From the NCBI GenBank assembly GCA_004794655.1, contig SMMW01000025.1, positions 124,001-188,000 on the forward strand: a stretch of 64,000 nt of DNA, read 5' to 3'. The stretch is from Marisa cornuarietis (lineage: Eukaryota; Mollusca; Gastropoda; Architaenioglossa; Ampullariidae). Each line of letters starts with the position of its first letter. Position 1 is the first letter of the stretch. Below the pieces are notes generated by a model that saw nothing but the letters and a program-made list of their open reading frames with translations, had not been told where the DNA came from and searched no databases. Of this stretch, positions 50,653 to 62,500 are shown piece after piece. The position numbers were made by a program, and so were the translations under genes.

Positions 50653-53600
50653 CTGTTGAAAGATTAATAAAGTAAGCTGTATATTCAGAGAGAAGAGACT
50701 TGTCTGCTACATTTCATCCCTTACATATGCTAAAATGTCCATTGAGATTCCTCTGGCCCTTCTGTATCTTACTGCTCTTTCCAATTCATCTGCATTTCTT
50801 AACCTTTAACTTGTGACGCCCCCCAGACGAAAAAAGGTATATCAGCATGCCCCCCCCCAGAGAATAGAGTTTAAAAAAGCAGCTCCTGTTTAGAAAAACA
50901 CAAATCATTCATCAAAGTGACCCTTTTGTTTTACTAGCATTCAGAAAAAGGGCATCCAGCATGTGGTTATCAGACTACAAGTAATTATTACAACGGTATC
51001 AAGTTCACATTTGAAAGAACATATTCATAAGCAAAATCTGACCATCTTTTGTTGCCCAGTCCGGCCCTAATTTCTATAGTCATTTTATCACAAAAGTCAC
51101 TGATGATGAAGTGAAAACAAAATAAACAAAATGAAAAATTTATAGTGCTGAATGATGATAGCCCTGTTTATAGTAATAATGCAACTGCACTAGACTTACA
51201 TTATACCAGGACCTTTCATTGTTTGACAAATAATGAATATGACCACAAATGCAAATTTCCTATAAGACACTGTGGCACAAGGGAAACTGGTACATATGGT
51301 GTGAAAGAAAGAAACAATGAAAAAAAACCCCAAAAAAACCCCACGCTGTCAAGATTATGTCCTAATGCAAATTGTATGCCATTTTTTTCTCAACCACCAT
51401 GAAATGTGACATGCTATATAGCACTTTCCATGAACCAATTAATCAGTTTGTTTGCCTCACAAAGGTAGAGTTTAGTATAAGTATACCTGTTGTCGTGTAT
51501 TATCAGGGTACATCTGCCTGTAGTTGTCAACATCAGCATATAAAAAGCCAAGCTTGTTGGCTAACAATTCCCAATCCCGACGATGAATTTTGTCTGCAAT
51601 TGTATGTAGCACAGGTTCAGAGACCATCTGGTAGCGAGGTTCTGGTTGTTGTGGTGAGTAGACTGGTGTAAACTCTCCTCTGTGAGGTACTTGAAACTGA
51701 TAAAAGTGGGGTTTAAAGTATCAGACCATTTCTGACAAATGACAGCAACAAACTACATGAAAGATCATTTGGATTTATAAAAGAAGCATAAAAGGAAAAC
51801 AAAACAGCAAACCTCTGGAAGGTTTCTGTGAACGTTTTCTCTCATATGTTCTGGCAGGATGTGGAAATTAAAGATTTGTAATACAGGTTCTCTTGGTAAT
51901 GCCAGTAGTGTATGCACAAAGTCATTCTCCTCAATCTGTCCTGCACGCAAATGCATACATACATACATAGATTCTTCTCGAGCTCAGAGTTGTTTGCCAA
52001 CAGACAACTATCTCAAAAATGTAATTAAAACCCAAGGTGCATATTAACACTTTAACTAAATTGTGGTTTTCAAAGCATCATGAACTGAGTATTTAATTTC
52101 TCTTAATAAGCAGCCAGATGACAGGAAAAGTGCAAATTGTACATCACAATTACAAATAACATTATTTCTTAGTAATGGTGTAATAAATTATAATCAACCT
52201 CTCTTTCTCTTGTCTACAGTCTTGAAGAAGATCTCAGTTAATTTTGCTACCTCTTTCTGAAACAAAAAGTGCATAAATATTAAAAAAAAAAAGATTATTG
52301 ATTGTAGGAGGAAACGTTCACCTATCCCTGACCTAATGATTGATGATATAAAAGTTGAAAGAGTGTTGGAACACAAGAAACCTTGAACTTTTACTGACAA
52401 CAAGCTAATATTTGTTGTAAACACCAAAGTCTTGTAAACGCCTGGCAGCAGATTATGCATATTAATTTTTTTCTTATAAAACAATACAGATGTATTGTGT
52501 CGCATATCTTTTCAAAATCCTCAGCAAAGTTGACAGATGCAGCCATTTTTGTTTAAAATGATCTTTCGCATAGTTGTCTTGCACTATATATGGTCAAAAC
52601 ACAAACATAATGCAAAAGGCAAAAGAACAAAAAAAACTTGGTGATGTTAATGAACAGTGTTGTTAGTCACAAAGAATGGTTAAAAAATATTCAAGCTCAC
52701 TGTATCTGTCCCAGGATAAACTCTTTCCAAAATTCGACCAAACATTTCCTTAGGAATTGGATTTCCATTGTTAAGCATCTGAAAGATACCTGAGAAGAAA
52801 GTGATCAATGTTTGCTTCTGCAGAATGCAGTCAATGTAGGTATAGGCTTTAAAAGTTTTTAATGGTATAATGTGAGATTATGCATGCACATATGTTTCCA
52901 CACACCCTCAAACACACACACAAACATATGAAAAATATGCATGGACACACAGATGTTTGCTTCTGATTTTTGCATCATTCCATCAGGTAATTTTTTACCT
53001 CTGGCCTTGACCTGTACATCCTGTGACTCACACCACTTTAACCCACGAAGGAAAGTTTCAAATGTAACTCTTCCATCCGGTGTTTTAAAATATTTAAGGA
53101 TCTACCAATAAAGAAATAAAAATGCACAGATTAATTTGGCTATTCACAACCTATGTCTGCAAACATGGCTTAACTTCCATAGAATACATCATCCTGAAAA
53201 TTATATTCCTCTCTTGCTAATGCTAACATGGCCTATATCTGGATGGATCAAATATCAATTCTTGTGGTTCTAGTTTAAATATATTTCTAGAATATGATAA
53301 CTGCATGATGTTTTATAAATAAATTTAAAAACTAAACACTCTTAATCTGAGTGAGTGTGACCATAGACAAGATGACTGCACTTGCTGTTTAAGCTATTAA
53401 TCTTTTCTATTTACTTAAATGAAAATAATTTCAAAGTAGCAGTACAACTCGACACTTGTCTGACCATACATTTTTCACAAAAACATCAGATGTAAGAGTT
53501 GCTGAATTAAGCACTTCTGGGGATAAGACTCCATCCTGGTTGCATCCCAGCTGCTGGAAACGTAGCCATAGTCTCTCAACTTCTGCAATGCTTACTGAAA

Positions 53601-54144
53601 ACCAATATGAATCCAAATTATAAGCAACACAAATTACATTTGAAGACATTAATCTAAATTATATTTCTAAACTTTCCAAGAGAACTGCCACTTTTTAGAT
53701 TATCCTATATGAATCTCACATAAAAATGGGAATTGTCAAGCTTCTACAAATTAATTATGAACTAATGTTCTTTTACATAATTTGAATGCTGCAATCAAAC
53801 GAAGCCTTTCTCGGGGTGTGATAATTATTAGTGGTCGTTGTTGATTTTTTTGTGTGCTGATAATAACAAAGGCGGTCACATTAAACCAGTTTGTTTGGAC
53901 AGGAATTACATATGCGCCAAAGACGCGAACCTTGAACGATCCTGTCTTGGTAACACATACACAGACACCAACAGAGTGCCTTGACTAAACGCGAAAAAAA
54001 GAAAGTAAAATTTGAAATGTCGATCCTACATTCAGTTGCAATAGCATGGGCAGTGATCCAGTTGGCTTTAGATGGATGGCTGTAAGAGCTGACAGCACTG
54101 CTACTCTGGGGGTTGATTACGAAACTGCTGCTGTATACACCCAT
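50533..54144 (-). CDS. EF-hand-like / death-domain protein (315 aa, eight exons)
   Basis: Eight exons whose phases all agree (948 nt, 315 residues plus stop). The start MGVYSSS fits the N-myristoylation pattern MGxxxS and has a strong Kozak context (ACAATGG). Residues about 39-190 follow the calcineurin-B/CHP/CIB four-EF-hand layout: LSIAEVERLWLRFQQL, then DGRVTFETFLRGLKW, IPKEMFGRIL and VDKRKRGQIEENDFV. The calcium loops are damaged: loop 1 starts with Gly, loop 2 is one residue short, loop 3 is shortened, and loop 4 has Arg at two ligand positions, so calcium binding is doubtful. After a Pro-rich linker, residues about 240-310 form a death domain (IADKIHRRDWELLANKLG ... VFQLLKDWKAREG ... 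ILEQALRDVG), an adaptor fold of apoptosis and NF-kB signalling. I do not know a named family with this architecture. A membrane-linked death-domain adaptor is an inference. Confidence 0.85.
50790..50872 (-). mobile_element. 5'/3' fragment of a second hAT MITE copy
   Basis: Starting TGCATTTCTTAACCTTTAAC and continuing TTGTGACGCCCCCCAGACG, this matches the reverse complement of the right half of the 13.5-kb MITE (CAGCGTTTCTCAACCTTTTAC...). Similarity fades after about 80 bp, so it is truncated or decayed. Lies in the last intron of the death-domain gene. Confidence 0.7.
51487..51696 (-). CDS. EF-hand/death-domain gene, exon 7 (linker and first half of death domain)
   Basis: Seventy codons: linker PVYSPQQPEPRY, then death-domain helices 1-4 with IADKIHRRDWELLANKLG. 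Ends RQQ before GTATAC. Confidence 0.9.
51813..51940 (-). CDS. EF-hand/death-domain gene, exon 6
   Basis: Completes the fourth loop (GQIEENDFVHTLLALP) and adds QIFNFHILPEHMRENVHRNL; ends phase 0 before GTTTGC. Confidence 0.85.
52199..52256 (-). CDS. EF-hand/death-domain gene, exon 5
   Basis: Encodes KEVAKLTEIFFKTVDKRKR, the start of the fourth EF-hand; ends phase 1 before GTTGAT. Confidence 0.82.
52701..52789 (-). CDS. EF-hand/death-domain gene, exon 4
   Basis: Encodes IFQMLNNGNPIPKEMF and GRILERVYPGTDT, the third EF-like unit; ends phase 0 before GTGAGC. Confidence 0.87.
52999..53101 (-). CDS. EF-hand/death-domain gene, exon 3
   Basis: Encodes ILKYFKTPDGRVTFETF and LRGLKWCESQDVQVKAR, the second EF-hand with a shortened loop; ends phase 1 before GTAAAA. 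Confidence 0.88.
53470..53594 (-). CDS. EF-hand/death-domain gene, exon 2
   Basis: Encodes SIAEVERLWLRFQQLG and a first degenerate EF loop (CNQDGVLSPEV), ending VFVKN before GTATGG. Confidence 0.85.
54030..54144 (-). CDS. EF-hand/death-domain gene, exon 1 (start)
   Basis: ATG at 54144, 38 codons plus one base, ending GAAT|GTAGGA. The phase-1 end joins the next exon's TA to make Leu, giving ATE-LSIAEVERLW. The choice rests on the MGxxxS start, Kozak match and correct phase; other upstream exons cannot be excluded. Confidence 0.65.
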
Positions 54145-55758
54145 TGTTTCCTCTATATCAAGCTTTACGAATCTCCAAACTTAGGCCTATCTGTAATAAT
54201 GATAAATTATTGTTCAATCACAGAATAAACTTTTGACACAGTAAAAATGCTGAAGAATGTACATGCAACACAATTTTTATTTCTTTAATAAACAATGATT
54301 TTCTAATATCACACATAATGAAACATAATTAAAATACAAAATCCGAGTTGTCGAAAATCAGTTACCTAGTTAGTATATTGATGACTGACCTCGCGACCAA
54401 TCAGAAATAACAGGACAGACAATCTTATGTGTGGAAGAATACGATTGGTTAGAGTCCCAATAAAATTCACTCCACTTTTATTTTCCCCTTCGCAGGTGTC
54501 AGAGACAAACGTCACGGAATTATTCGTAGTAAGTAACTTTATTTTTGGAAAAACAATGCTTACACCATTCTGAACAAATGTAATGTACTGGTTTTTTCGT
54601 AATATTATAGAAATTTTAACGAATTCTTTCACGTTGAGAGCTGGCTGGATCGAGCGAGGAAACTAGGGCCTATAAATGATTTCGTCATATAGTTCGGCAC
54701 AACATATTTACAGATAAATTTTAAAACGAAAAGATGATGAGCTTAACGAGCTGTATGTTTGAAATACGTGTATTACTGCGTAGCCTTGCGAGCAACGCTG
54801 TCTCGCCGTTGTAATCTTGTTTATTGTCTACACACTGAGTTGAATTGATAAGACGGAGGAGACAAAACAGCGATTAGGCCTAAAAAAAGTACTTTGTTAA
54901 TTTCGATCAAGTTTACTTGAACGTGTAATACAAAATAACGAGAACATATAATAAAGCATGAGGTTTCTTCATTTGTACAAACAAGTTTAATATTTCAGAC
55001 CACAGATCTACAGAATAAGTACGCTAGAGAGAAAGTCCGTGTGTTAACGCACACGCGACTCTTTCAGCTGATTTTTCTTGAAAAAATTAATCATTATTTT
55101 GAAATTTCCATTCTTTGCTGCAACAGTTGTAAACAACTCGAATAGTCATTGGGTATCGGACTACGTGACAGAATTTTCGGTCTAAATGGCGGTGTCTCAT
55201 AATGAGAATTTGACCTTAACCTTGAAAATTCGGGCAAAGACGTGGGTGTATCGTGTTGCTGATGTGATCCAGTGCCAGCTGATAAGTTGCTTTTGCAAGT
55301 GTTGACCGTTTCCCGAAGAAAATGTACCAAAAATGACGATCGAGTAACGGCCGCCGAGAGCCAGCCCGGGCCCCGGGACAGAGACCTCTCCGGGCCCCTT
55401 GTGATTGTAATCGTAAATTATTTTCCCAGTATATAATGTATGTTTACAATTGATTCTCAATATCTAGGCCTACATTTCATTCAGTAACGAAATATAGACT
55501 GCAAACATTAGGACAAGTGAACTATTATTTACATCACTACTTGAACATAAAGTTGTTTCACGTGAGTGGTAGTAACTGAGGAAAAATTATGTAAAAGGAT
55601 TAGACTTGTAGCACCCCGCTCCATAGAAAACCCCCCCCGAGTAAGGACTGTTACGTCACGAGCGATGTCAAAACCTCGACAGATTAGAAAAACGGCTAGA
55701 GCCTAAAGACAGTACAACAATCATGTCCAACAGCCTATTGCAGGTCTGATAAAGATAG

Positions 55759-56610
55759 CTATTCGCCGTATATACAAGGACCGGTGTCGGGCATTACACC
55801 AACACAACACTGTCCGCTCGAGTAATAGAGGTCCATACAACACCGGGTGCACCCACTGCCTTCAAATGACAGCAGTGGTGCTTTGCGGGCTTTACGACTC
55901 GCAAAAAGCTCGATAATACCATCGAAATCGATTGTTCTTGCGAGCCGAGACTCCACTGCCAGGACTCCTAAGCTGCTTAACCGCTCTTGGCACATCGTTG
56001 ACCGCAACACGTGTAAGACAGGGAAAACAAAACAATGCTTGTTTACCTTTACTCCAAACTAGCCAGTCACGTCCTACAGTTTCGCCATTTTTCAATTTAA
56101 TTTGAAGCAGCGAAACTGGAAATGAGCGTCCCGAAGAATCATCCGGAAACATGCTGGTAAATTTGCGGGACCTCGTCGAATAGCTTCTTCAATATGATAG
56201 GCAGAAGTTGTTTCTGTCTCTAGTAGTCCGACATCAAAGTCATTAAAAAGACGAGTCGATGTTGTCTCCGTTAGAAGAGTTTCCTCCTCTGGTCCCTCGT
56301 CTTTGTGCCCCTCTGACAGTAGGACAAGTCATTAGGTCATCTTTAATTACTGAACAAGCCAGCTCTAGTCGCTGTTTCCAGCTTCCCGATTAACATCAGT
56401 GGATTTTGCTGCTGCTTTGCCTGCTTGGTCACAGTCATCACTGGGCTGATTACAGTTACTAGATGTAGCGGTAACTCTAGAGGTGAAGAATACACTCTGT
56501 AGCTTTCTTTGACGTGTAACTGCTTTTTTCTCGTGCTGCCCTTTCTTTTCTCTTTTGCGCTCCAGACTTGTGATGATACATGACAACTGAGGTGTTGTAA
56601 GAATTAGCAA
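55759..56610 (-). pseudogene. hAT-family (ZMYM1/DUF4371-like) transposase remnant
   Basis: Minus-strand pieces in different frames: a Lys-rich part (ERKREKKGQHEKKAVTRQRK) at 56365-56610, and at 55892-56152 NGETVGRDWLVWSKGKQALF followed by CFPC, the pattern of the TTF-type zinc finger at the start of ZMYM1-like hAT transposases (compare N-G-E-x-V-x-R-D-W-L-V-x-S). The frame breaks after the zinc finger and the catalytic part is missing, so it is dead. Confidence 0.6.
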
Positions 56611-57007
56611 GTAACTGGAACGACCAAAATTAAAAATTTTATATCTGTATGTGAAGAATTATAACGGGGAAAGGGCTAGTCTAATCAGCCTGAGGGGGGA
56701 AGGGGAACTCTGTTGGCTCGTCTCATCCACTTTCGGCCTCTCACACCCGGTCACCCGCTAATTCTCATGTTCACACGCGTACACACTGGTAATCGCGTTC
56801 ACCCGCGTGTGCAAACAAAACCGACACACAGTCGTACAACATATAAAACTAATTAATCAGAAAAGGTAAGGTTAGGTTGAACACATAGACATCAGCTTAT
56901 ACAATACTACTCAATGCCTACACAGTGGCCAATCAAAAGGCTGGTACAATATGCAAGTGTACACCTTCTAAGATAACATATGCATATGGTATACATACCA
57001 GAGGACA

Positions 57008-57020
57008 CAGTCCGCCCCTG
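57008..57020 (-). mobile_element. Possible terminal inverted repeat of a hAT-like element
   Basis: Read on the minus strand this is CAGGGGCGGACTG, a form common at the ends of hAT-type elements that carry ZMYM1-like transposases. It lies 5' of the transposase remnant in the right orientation. A matching opposite end was not found. Confidence 0.35.
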
Positions 57021-57929
57021 ACCAACGTCCGCAAAACTACTCTCAGACTGCTGCTCTGGTACAGCTCCTAGTCGTGGTCACAGCTCCGCGCTGGAGAAGA
57101 GCAGTGTCCTCTGCTACCCGCTCTGGGTCCTCGAATACACCCCATGCACGTTTACTTCCACAGCACCCTATCTCCTCGGGTGGTACGGATGGTTCGTTCT
57201 ACCGCTTCTGCGTCCCACTGCACCAGGTACTGAACAACAGCGGTGCACAGTCGAACCGCGGTGATAATCCGTTGATTCAGCAGACGGTTCAAGCGGGTCC
57301 GGTGGCACAAACTCTTCTCGTCGTTGGCTCACGCCTCTCACTACCGGTACCCAGTCGTCTGCTTCTCTCGTCGTCGGCGAACCCAATCTCTTGATTATCC
57401 AACACTCTCCTCTCTCTCTCTACAACCCAGACCACAAGTACCAGCAAGTAGTGATGGTGTACGTCCTAACAGAACGGGCCCTCCTTTCCCAGACTTGCTG
57501 CATGTGCCTAACGATCACTCAGAGTGCGACGTCTCTGCTGAAAATTGAGGAAAGGCCCGAATACAACTCGGTCCTACCCTAATTGTTACTAAACCACGTG
57601 ACCCATCTAAACCAATCTGCTTACTTCTGACCTATCAACCTTCGACTAAAATACCCAAGGTACCTACCCAAACCATATTCTCACGGTCAGTCATCAAGAG
57701 CGCCATGATGTCGCGACACCTGTCTCGCTTCGTCGCTCAGCACCGACGACCAGTCGGTAGCAATGAAACAACCGCCATTGTCCTCTGCAAAGGATACTAC
57801 TCTTTCAATTAACCTGTGGTTCTTGGCCTTCGGCCACGACCGGTCTTTCTTCTCAGAGCGGTCCCTTGTTGCGATAACGGCCGTGCCTCCTTCCGACCTA
57901 ACCCCCTGCGCCAGGTCCATCCTACCATA

Positions 57930-58092
57930 AACGACCCTAGTCCCAAGCCCAACTATATAAGACTAGGGGTGACAACCACAATAAAACACGAGGCCCCGTC
58001 CCCCAAGAACCAACCTTGGTATGGTATTGCCACGGGCAATCACAGTAACTCAATAACTATCTTGGGATTAACTCAATAACTATCTTGGGATA
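57930..58092 (+). mobile_element. Possible LTR fragment
   Basis: A TATA-like box (ACTATATAAGACTAG, 57952-57966) is followed within 30 bp by AATAAA (57980-57985), the promoter-polyA spacing of some LTRs, and the segment ends in a duplicated CTCAATAACTATCTTGGGAT (58050-58092). No primer-binding site, second LTR or polyprotein seen. Confidence 0.25.
58050..58092. repeat. Two-copy tandem repeat (about 23 bp)
   Basis: CTCAATAACTATCTTGGGAT occurs twice in tandem, separated by TAA. Confidence 0.9.
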
Positions 58093-58559
58093 TCGACCAT
58101 TTTGCTCTGGCCTTGAAGCACTGGTATATATCATAATTTATACTAGATATAACTGATTTGTGCTTGTCCTTGACGGCAACTACATGATTTAAATCAGAGG
58201 GCATGTGAGGGTATGTGCATGCGTGCGTGGTGCGCATGGCACTGGCATCAATATAAATCCACACATTTTGTCAAACTCAACTAAATTTGACAGGCCGATG
58301 GCCAGCATGGGTGGAAGTTGCTGTCATCTTAGTCACTGGCCTTTAAACTAAAACAAGTCCAACATAATTTGCCTCTACCTTGATTGTGGGTGTCAAGACG
58401 AGGAGCAATTTAATGAAATTATGAAAACGTAGACAAACTAACACTTATGTGAGTTATGTCATAACTCATAGCACATCTGTAAACTTTTCTTTTCTTCCCT
58501 GAGTCTCAGTGTTTAGTAACTACGAAAAAAACACCCTTGATATCTCTCGCTTACAGGCT

Positions 58560-59010
58560 GACTCCCCAGAGGCGGGCCCCATCCTCTCGGTTCACAGAGT
58601 GGCCACACATCAGTAACATACCTGCCTTCTCACTGTTAATTCCGATTTGCTTGCAGGGCCCGCCCGGCGCCCCCCCCTCCATAGTGGCACATAAACCCAG
58701 CAAGAGACGGTTCACACGTGATAAAATCTTTGGTGTCCAGCGGCCTTCCGTCTCCAGGCTTGTCCAGCGAGAATATAATACCTCTGACTACACTTCTCAC
58801 GACAGGCCCGTCTACCCCGAAATTGTATTCTACAGACTTGAAACTCAACTTCTGCATGTGTAATGCTTGGGTGTTCTGTCGTTAGACCGTTCTTTAAAAG
58901 AAAAAGAAAAGGAGAAGAAAAAAAATCCACTGACCGAGGCCGGGCCCCCTTCACAGACGCGGTCCCGGGTACACCAGACCCCCCTGTCCCCCCCTCTCGT
59001 CAGGCCTGTC
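58560..59010. repeat. GC-rich blocks, probable transposon ends
   Basis: Three blocks rich in GGGCCC (58565-58580, 58655-58680, 58935-59010) stand out from AT-rich surroundings, resembling ends of hAT-type elements. A similar block is at 55360-55400 (CGGGCCCCGGGACAGAGACC). No coding content. Confidence 0.35.
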
Positions 59011-59440
59011 GAGTAATAATCGAGTGGTACAGTAGAACTTTAAAACATTAATCCAGGTGGCAAATATACTGAAGTTAATTAAGCTCGGGAAAAGGACTGA
59101 CAAATTGCCACCGCCTCCTCCCGTCACAAAAGAAGAAGAAAAAAAGCCCTGAACACCTCAAACCTTCGTAGAATATAATGTTGTAGACTCTCTCTGTCCC
59201 AGTCACACGCCCATTTACTAAAATAATTTCCATCGATAATCGTTTTTTTTAATCAATAATATATATAAGACAAAAATATCAAGGTAACATATGGGAGTAG
59301 AAATTCTGGAACTTCATTATTTGGTGTCAAAGTTTTAGAATAATGCACTATAGTATAAATAAAATTGACAGTGTTATCTCTGTACAGATCAGCAGTGTGA
59401 AGTTCTTATTGGCCAAGTTTTGCGATTGACATAACCCAGT

Positions 59441-59536
59441 ATGATGGAAGAAGTTAAAAAGCGTATACTGGAGCTGGAAGAAGCCATCCAACACCTTGAC
59501 TTTGTTAAACGTCATCTTAACCAGAATGCATCCGAG
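59441..59536 (+). CDS. NCOA4: NCOA4 exon 1 (start)
   Basis: Thirty-two codons, from MMEEVKKRILELEEAIQ to RHLNQNASE, ending at GAG|GTAATT, phase 0. A second ATG directly follows the first, so the start is ambiguous by one codon. Confidence 0.8.
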
Positions 59537-62500
59537 GTAATTTGTGGAAAACCAGGAGTATTAATTTTTTAAAGAGATTTAATCTCATATGAAAGTTGAT
59601 AACATCGTTTCTTTTTGTTTGAGCATGAAAATCATTAGCCAAAAATTTGTGTCAGTCATTTTTGGGTTCTTTGAGGGTGGGTCAGTGAAGGTGGAAGTAG
59701 TCCCATGTGCCTATTTTGTGAAGGTAAAAAAACTAGTTGGATGTAGTAGGCAGATTTTGTAACTGCCTACTATGTTAAAAAAATTGTGCAAATTTGATAT
59801 AGTGTGATTTCAAATTCACAAACTGTGTGGAATGTGTATGTTTAAAATGGACTAAAGTTGAATTACTGTACAATGTATGAAGTACTAACCGTTTGAAAAT
59901 GTAACATCATATAATGCATATTTCATATATATATATAAATTGTAATTTTAATTTAGAAAATTATTTTAGTTTCTGCTGAGCTATACTCTTGCCAGCAGCA
60001 TGTCAAGATGAAGACAATAATAGCTTGCTACTGAGCTATCTGGAAAACAAAAATGGCAATGTTTACAGATCAAGTCTCAGATCCACACCTCCATCAGCCG
60101 CCACTTGGAGTCAATGCGCAATCGTGAGGTGTGGTTGCTGGGCCAAGTGGATACTGTGGTAGGGGTGAAGGAAGAGGTGTTGCACCGCCAACAGGCACGT
60201 CTCAACAAGGCTTTGGGCATCTTGCATTCTAGCCTGGCTCATGCTACTTCATCTGACTCGGAAACTGCAACGGAACATTTAACACAGGCACTGCAAGAGT
60301 AAGCTTATATCTGTATCATGCACTAGGTTATGATTTGTGCTCCTATTTTGAAAATAAGTCCATACTTGGTCTGTTGTGTTAATTATTTTTTGAAATTATT
60401 ACCCAAAAAATTGTGAATTGGAAGAGATTTGTTGATTTATCAGAAACATATTTTTTTTATCATTTGATATAGCAGGAGACTGGGTGTAGAAGTGTCCATT
60501 ATGGATTATAGTAAGGACTGGGACCTAAAGTATTTTAGATCACTATTTTAGACGTGTGTGGATAATTAAACTAAAGAAGTGAACAACTTTGAAACTAGAT
60601 TTGAATAACATAATATTTAATTTAAAAATTAAAAAAAAGTGTGTAGTGATGTATGCAGCACCACCAAATACTGGCTTTGTTTACATGTAGTTTGTATGAA
60701 TCTGAATTGGAAGAAGGATGATGATAACTTCTCTGTGTTTATGTTACATTAATAACATATAAGACAGGAGCTTCAGCAAGATTATTGATGTATATCTTTC
60801 TTTACTGGGTTCTGTGGTTTTTGCCACAGGCATTGTTGCAGAAAAGCAGGTGTCTAGATTGTATGATTTATTGTTTATACATCTGCAGGCTGGAATCCCT
60901 GGAACTGAAGGCTGAAGAGACACCTCACATTGCTTTCCGTGCTAATCATGTATCCTTGAGAGAATCCATCCTCAGCTATGGTAGAGTTGACTCCAAAGGG
61001 CTGCCACTGCAGTCTGCATTTGCTGATGCTGACAAACCCTCCGCTTCCCTGCCACGCCATCTGGAGGAATATGAGGATACAGAGCACCATGTTTTCTACA
61101 AGACACTTCAAGACACAAGAGCTGAAAATTCTGCCAGTACTAGTGTAAGTGAATTACTTTGATATAATATTGTCTTAGAGATAAATTGAAGATTATTGGT
61201 GCATTTGCATTTTGATCTTTCGTTGCTACAGGATGACGACAAAGTCACTAGTCTATTGTGTAATGTATTGGATTTTGTTTCTAGATCACTGTGTGCATGC
61301 CAAAGCTGTCTACTCGGGTGGAAGACTGGCTACAGCGGCCTATGCTTAAGCTGTCTCTAGGTGAAAGTGAAATGCCTGTTGGACATGCAGCAAACGTCAG
61401 TGAAGTAGGTAAAGCTGCATCACCTTCAGCAAGGACCACCTGCTCCATCCAGAACTGGCTTTCTCAAATCAAACACAATCCCGACTTGGAGGAGGAAGAT
61501 GATTTTGAAATAGTGGACCATTCCAGTGGTCAAAGAGGTGAGTGTTAAGGGCATGCATTGCTGCTGGTCTTTCTAAAGCATATCTATCAAGACTCCTTCC
61601 TTTCAATTTTCAATTAAATGTGAAAGATCAAAGATGAGCTTTTATTGGCGGCTAAGATTTGTTGAAAAAAGATGGGAGGAGGACTAGATGACGTTGTTAG
61701 GGAGGAATATATATGTGTGCTTCTCCTCTCAACCAATATATTTTTCATGATGAAATTTTGGAAACAAAGATAATTTTTGTAATTCCTAGTTTGCCAGTAA
61801 GAGATGTTAGTATGGAACATTTGCTGTTTAAGAAAAATATAGAAAAGGTAATGGCCTTCAAGAGACTGTTTCTAGATATCCTTCAAATCTGCACTGAAAA
61901 CGCACCTCTTCCTTGAGCATTACTCTTAACACAGTCCACACAATGTTAGTCCTTCTTACCCTCCCCTTTCCGCTCTTGCTACTTTTCTACCCATCTTTCT
62001 CTGCAGAATCACTATATTCTCTGTTCCTGTTACTTGATGCCTTTTTGTGTTTTCTGTTTGTCATCAGTACTGTCGTTTATTCTTCCGTCCCTCGTCTTCT
62101 ATCCATTTAGTCCATGTCTCTTCCCGCTAAGAGCATGCTCTCTATGAGTGTGAATATGCGCTATAAAAATCTTCATTTATCATTATTATTATTATTATTA
62201 TTATAATATTCTATATCTTGATGAGCATAACTGATCAAGATGGTGTTTCCCATTAAAGGAGAAAATAATAATGTGTAATTGGTCTTTTTTTATACCTTGC
62301 CAGACTCATCTTTCCAAGAGACCCCTGAAGACGATGAAAAGCTCCTTTCAGAAGATTCACACTATTTTAGCCATATCTCCCATGACTTGCGCCAGTGGCT
62401 GCATAAGGGAAGCAAGACCAGTCCCGAGGAAGAAGACCTGCGTGCTTTCTTCTGCCACATTCCCCGGGACTCTAGTGTAAGTAATACCAGAGTTTTACGA

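Larger units (their letters stand above)
54145..59440. other. Intergenic region between divergent genes
   Basis: Separates the start of the death-domain gene (minus) from NCOA4 (plus). Contains a hAT/ZMYM1-like transposase remnant (55759-56610), a terminal-repeat-like sequence (57008-57020), LTR-like signals (about 57.9-58.1 kb) and GC-rich blocks (58560-59010). No host gene was recognised. Confidence 0.6.

Noticed and set aside
57687..57920. 77-codon minus-strand ORF
   Set aside because: Lies in the possible LTR region and shows no domain; not called as a gene.
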